NCBI GenBank assembly: GCA_964658655.1
Contig: CAZZZL010000013.1
Span: 21,590-85,589 of the forward strand
Direction of reading: 5' to 3'
Length of the DNA: 64,000 nucleotides
DNA from: G963692885 sp964658655
Lineage (GTDB): Bacteria; Acidobacteriota; Terriglobia; Terriglobales; Acidobacteriaceae
Shown piece after piece: positions 62,525 through 64,000 of this stretch. The position numbers and the translations under genes were made by a program. The notes below the pieces were generated by a model, which saw nothing but the letters and a program-made list of their open reading frames with translations, did not search any database and was not told the origin of the DNA. Position 1 is the first letter of the stretch; each line of letters begins with the position of its first letter.

Positions 62525-63475
62525 ATGGCAACGATTACCCCCAATCTCGTGGACGTCGAAACTCCCACACACCCTGCACCTGCAACTCACACAGCCAAGG
62601 TGCCCGTTGACAACCGGCCGAAGGTTCCAGTGCTGGGTCGTGCCATGCAGTCGGACAAGATAAACTGGCCGTCGACCATCGTCTTCACGCTCTTCCATGT
62701 CGGCGCCATTGCGGCCCTCTTTTTCTTCACCTGGAAGGCGCTGTTCCTGTCGATCCTGCTCTACGTCATGGCCATCAATATGGGCATCGGCATGTGCTAT
62801 CACCGCCTGCTCACCCATCGCGGCTACAAGACGCCCAAGTGGGTTGAGTATGTGCTGACCACCTTCGCCTGCCTTGCGCTTGAGGGCGGACCGATGTTCT
62901 GGGTCGCCACCCACCGCGTGCATCACCAGCTTTCAGACAAGCCCGGCGATCCCCACACCCCGCATGAAGGCGGCTGGTGGGCACACATCGGCTGGATCAT
63001 GATGGGCGACGCGCTCGGACACGAGACGGCCCTGCTCGCTCGCTACGCGCCTGATCTTGCGAAAGACAAATTTCATCGCCTCATCACCAAGTACCATTAT
63101 GTTCCGCTGATTGTCGCGGCAGTCGCACTGTACTTCCTTGCCGGCTGGTCGGGTGTGCTCTGGGGCATCTTCCTGCGCGTCACCCTCGGCCTGCACGCAA
63201 CTTGGCTGGTCAACTCGGCGACCCACATGTGGGGCACCAAGCGTTTCCCCACGCGCGATGACTCACGCAACAACTGGTTCGTTGCCCTGCTGACCGGCGG
63301 CGAAGGCTGGCACAATAACCACCATGCTCACCCCGTCTCGGCCCGTCATGGACTGGCCTGGTACGAGATTGACGCCAACTATTACGGCATCTGGCTGCTC
63401 AAGAAAGTCGGCCTTGCCCGCGACGTCAAGATCGCGCAGTACGACAAGCACGATCCGCAACCAGCCGGCGTTTAA
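62525..63475 (+). CDS. Acyl-CoA/acyl-lipid desaturase
   Basis: A 316-residue membrane-bound di-iron desaturase that introduces a double bond, probably delta-9, into fatty acyl chains. The three histidine boxes are intact: HRLLTH at 93-98, HRVHH at 130-134 and HNNHH at 263-267. Two helix pairs (FTLFHVGAIAALFFFTWKAL; YVPLIVAAVALYFLAGWSG) anchor it. GGPMFWVATHRVHHQ and THMWGTKRF are typical of the stearoyl-CoA desaturase-like group. No fused cytochrome b5 domain, so electrons come from an external ferredoxin. ATG 62525 is chosen because the family-like N-terminus begins there; AAGGA is 12 bases upstream. Terminator at 63490. Confidence 0.92.
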   Translation: MATITPNLVDVETPTHPAPATHTAKVPVDNRPKVPVLGRAMQSDKINWPSTIVFTLFHVGAIAALFFFTWKALFLSILLYVMAINMGIGMCYHRLLTHRGYKTPKWVEYVLTTFACLALEGGPMFWVATHRVHHQLSDKPGDPHTPHEGGWWAHIGWIMMGDALGHETALLARYAPDLAKDKFHRLITKYHYVPLIVAAVALYFLAGWSGVLWGIFLRVTLGLHATWLVNSATHMWGTKRFPTRDDSRNNWFVALLTGGEGWHNNHHAHPVSARHGLAWYEIDANYYGIWLLKKVGLARDVKIAQYDKHDPQPAGV

Positions 63476-63489
63476 GCGCTCACACGAAT

Positions 63490-63521
63490 AAAGCCCCATC
63501 CTTTTGCGAGGATGGGGCTTT
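63490..63521 (+). terminator. Strong intrinsic terminator of the desaturase gene
   Basis: A 12-bp perfect stem (63490-63501 with 63510-63521, arms AAAGCCCCATCC and complement) with an eight-base loop and T residues following. It begins 14 bases after the stop codon. Confidence 0.92.
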
Positions 63522-63590
63522 TCCCATTGCGCTGATTAAGCTCCAAATCCAGGACCTGGACGTGTGCCGGGGACAAGGCTCAAGTAATCT

Positions 63591-64000
63591 ATGGGCATGC
63601 GCATCACGCGACGCAAGAAGTCGATGTTCTTCTTCATCGCCCTCGGTGTCTGCCTGGTGGGGCTGGCGGTTGCGCTCAATGTTGGCTGGGTGATTCTGAA
63701 CTGGCGCGAGTGGGTGCCGCTGCTCGTTGGCATTCCGTTCTTCTGCCTGCTGATTGCCGGGGTCGCGCTGAATACTATTTTCCTGGTGCGCGAAGTACGC
63801 CGCAATGAACAGCAGGACAGCTTCCTGAATGCGGTCACGCACGAACTCAAGACTCCGCTCGCGTCGATCCGGCTCTACCTAGAAACATTGAAGCTGCGCG
63901 AACTGAGCGAGGTACAGCGGCAGGAGTTTTACTCGATCATGCTGGCGGACAGCAACCGCCTGCTGGCGATGGTCGAGCAGGTGCTGAAGGCCGGCGAGAT
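63591..64000 (+). CDS. Sensor histidine kinase, N-terminal part
   Basis: The gene is cut by the right edge after 136 codons. Two membrane helices (FFFIALGVCLVGLAVALNVG at about 13-32 and LLVGIPFFCLLIAGVALNTI at about 44-63) are joined by a very short outside loop. Then comes a basic linker and the HisKA dimerisation domain with the phospho-acceptor histidine in NAVTHELKTPLASIRLYLET. The lack of a sizable periplasmic domain suggests that it senses membrane or cytoplasmic signals. ATP-binding domain and partner regulator would lie beyond the window. The second ATG at 63597 is an alternative start. Confidence 0.85.
   Translation, partial: MGMRITRRKKSMFFFIALGVCLVGLAVALNVGWVILNWREWVPLLVGIPFFCLLIAGVALNTIFLVREVRRNEQQDSFLNAVTHELKTPLASIRLYLETLKLRELSEVQRQEFYSIMLADSNRLLAMVEQVLKAGE

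Overview
The window looks like chromosomal DNA from an acidobacterium, most likely family Acidobacteriaceae (Terriglobia). The reasons are the moderately high GC content, a TonB-dependent receptor that begins with a carboxypeptidase-regulatory-like domain, a cytoplasmic Ser/Thr kinase fused to TPR repeats, futalosine-type menaquinone genes (mqnE, mqnD), a GlgE/TreS-maltokinase pair, many secreted or membrane proteins of unknown function, and short dispersed intergenic repeats of a kind I associate with this group. This is inference from gene content; no marker RNA gene is present. I found no rRNA, tRNA, CRISPR array, insertion sequence or prophage.

Layout. 1-2751: 5' end of a TonB receptor, divergent from a GntR/LacI-type hybrid regulator, then an AIM24-family protein. 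3019-13524: siroheme nitrite/sulfite reductase, a lone ABC ATPase, argJ, a degenerate pyruvate dehydrogenase E1-alpha-like protein, gpmI, an acyltransferase, eno and a secreted glycine-zipper protein. 13588-20535: kinase-TPR protein, a Phd/PIN toxin-antitoxin pair with a striking concentric palindrome in its promoter, a sodium/solute symporter with a small membrane partner, an orphan ParS/MbcA-type antitoxin and an unknown protein. 20598-23954: MscS channel, cyaY and a WaaE-like glycosyltransferase.

23955-36418 is one long minus-strand run: glgE, treS-maltokinase, a GT-A glycosyltransferase possibly making a glycosylglycerate solute, a TM_helix channel-like protein, homoserine dehydrogenase, a formate-dehydrogenase-like molybdoenzyme and DUF1641. 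Its promoter-proximal part reads as an osmotic-stress and alpha-glucan module.

36786-50378: DUF4262-like protein, a flavin disulfide reductase, DUF4126, quinone oxidoreductase, glutaryl-CoA-type dehydrogenase flanked by two related small membrane proteins, an OpgC-like acyltransferase, mqnE, an ATP10-like secreted protein, a GNAT acetyltransferase, an Asp-box beta-propeller and an OmpA-type porin with Ig-like repeats. 50681-64000: a solitary nuoB, then amt-glnB-glnD behind a good sigma-54 promoter match (nitrogen regulation), a membrane protein of the 'site-specific recombinase' family, ftsB-like gene, phosphohexomutase, bioY, mqnD, a fatty acid desaturase and the start of a sensor kinase.

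Most genes are housekeeping or standard accessory genes. I did not find a clear new multi-gene system. The best leads are the toxin-antitoxin operator, the osmotic module, the covarying hairpin repeats, the ThDP-less E1 homologue and the Cys-Gln active site of the formate-dehydrogenase-like enzyme.
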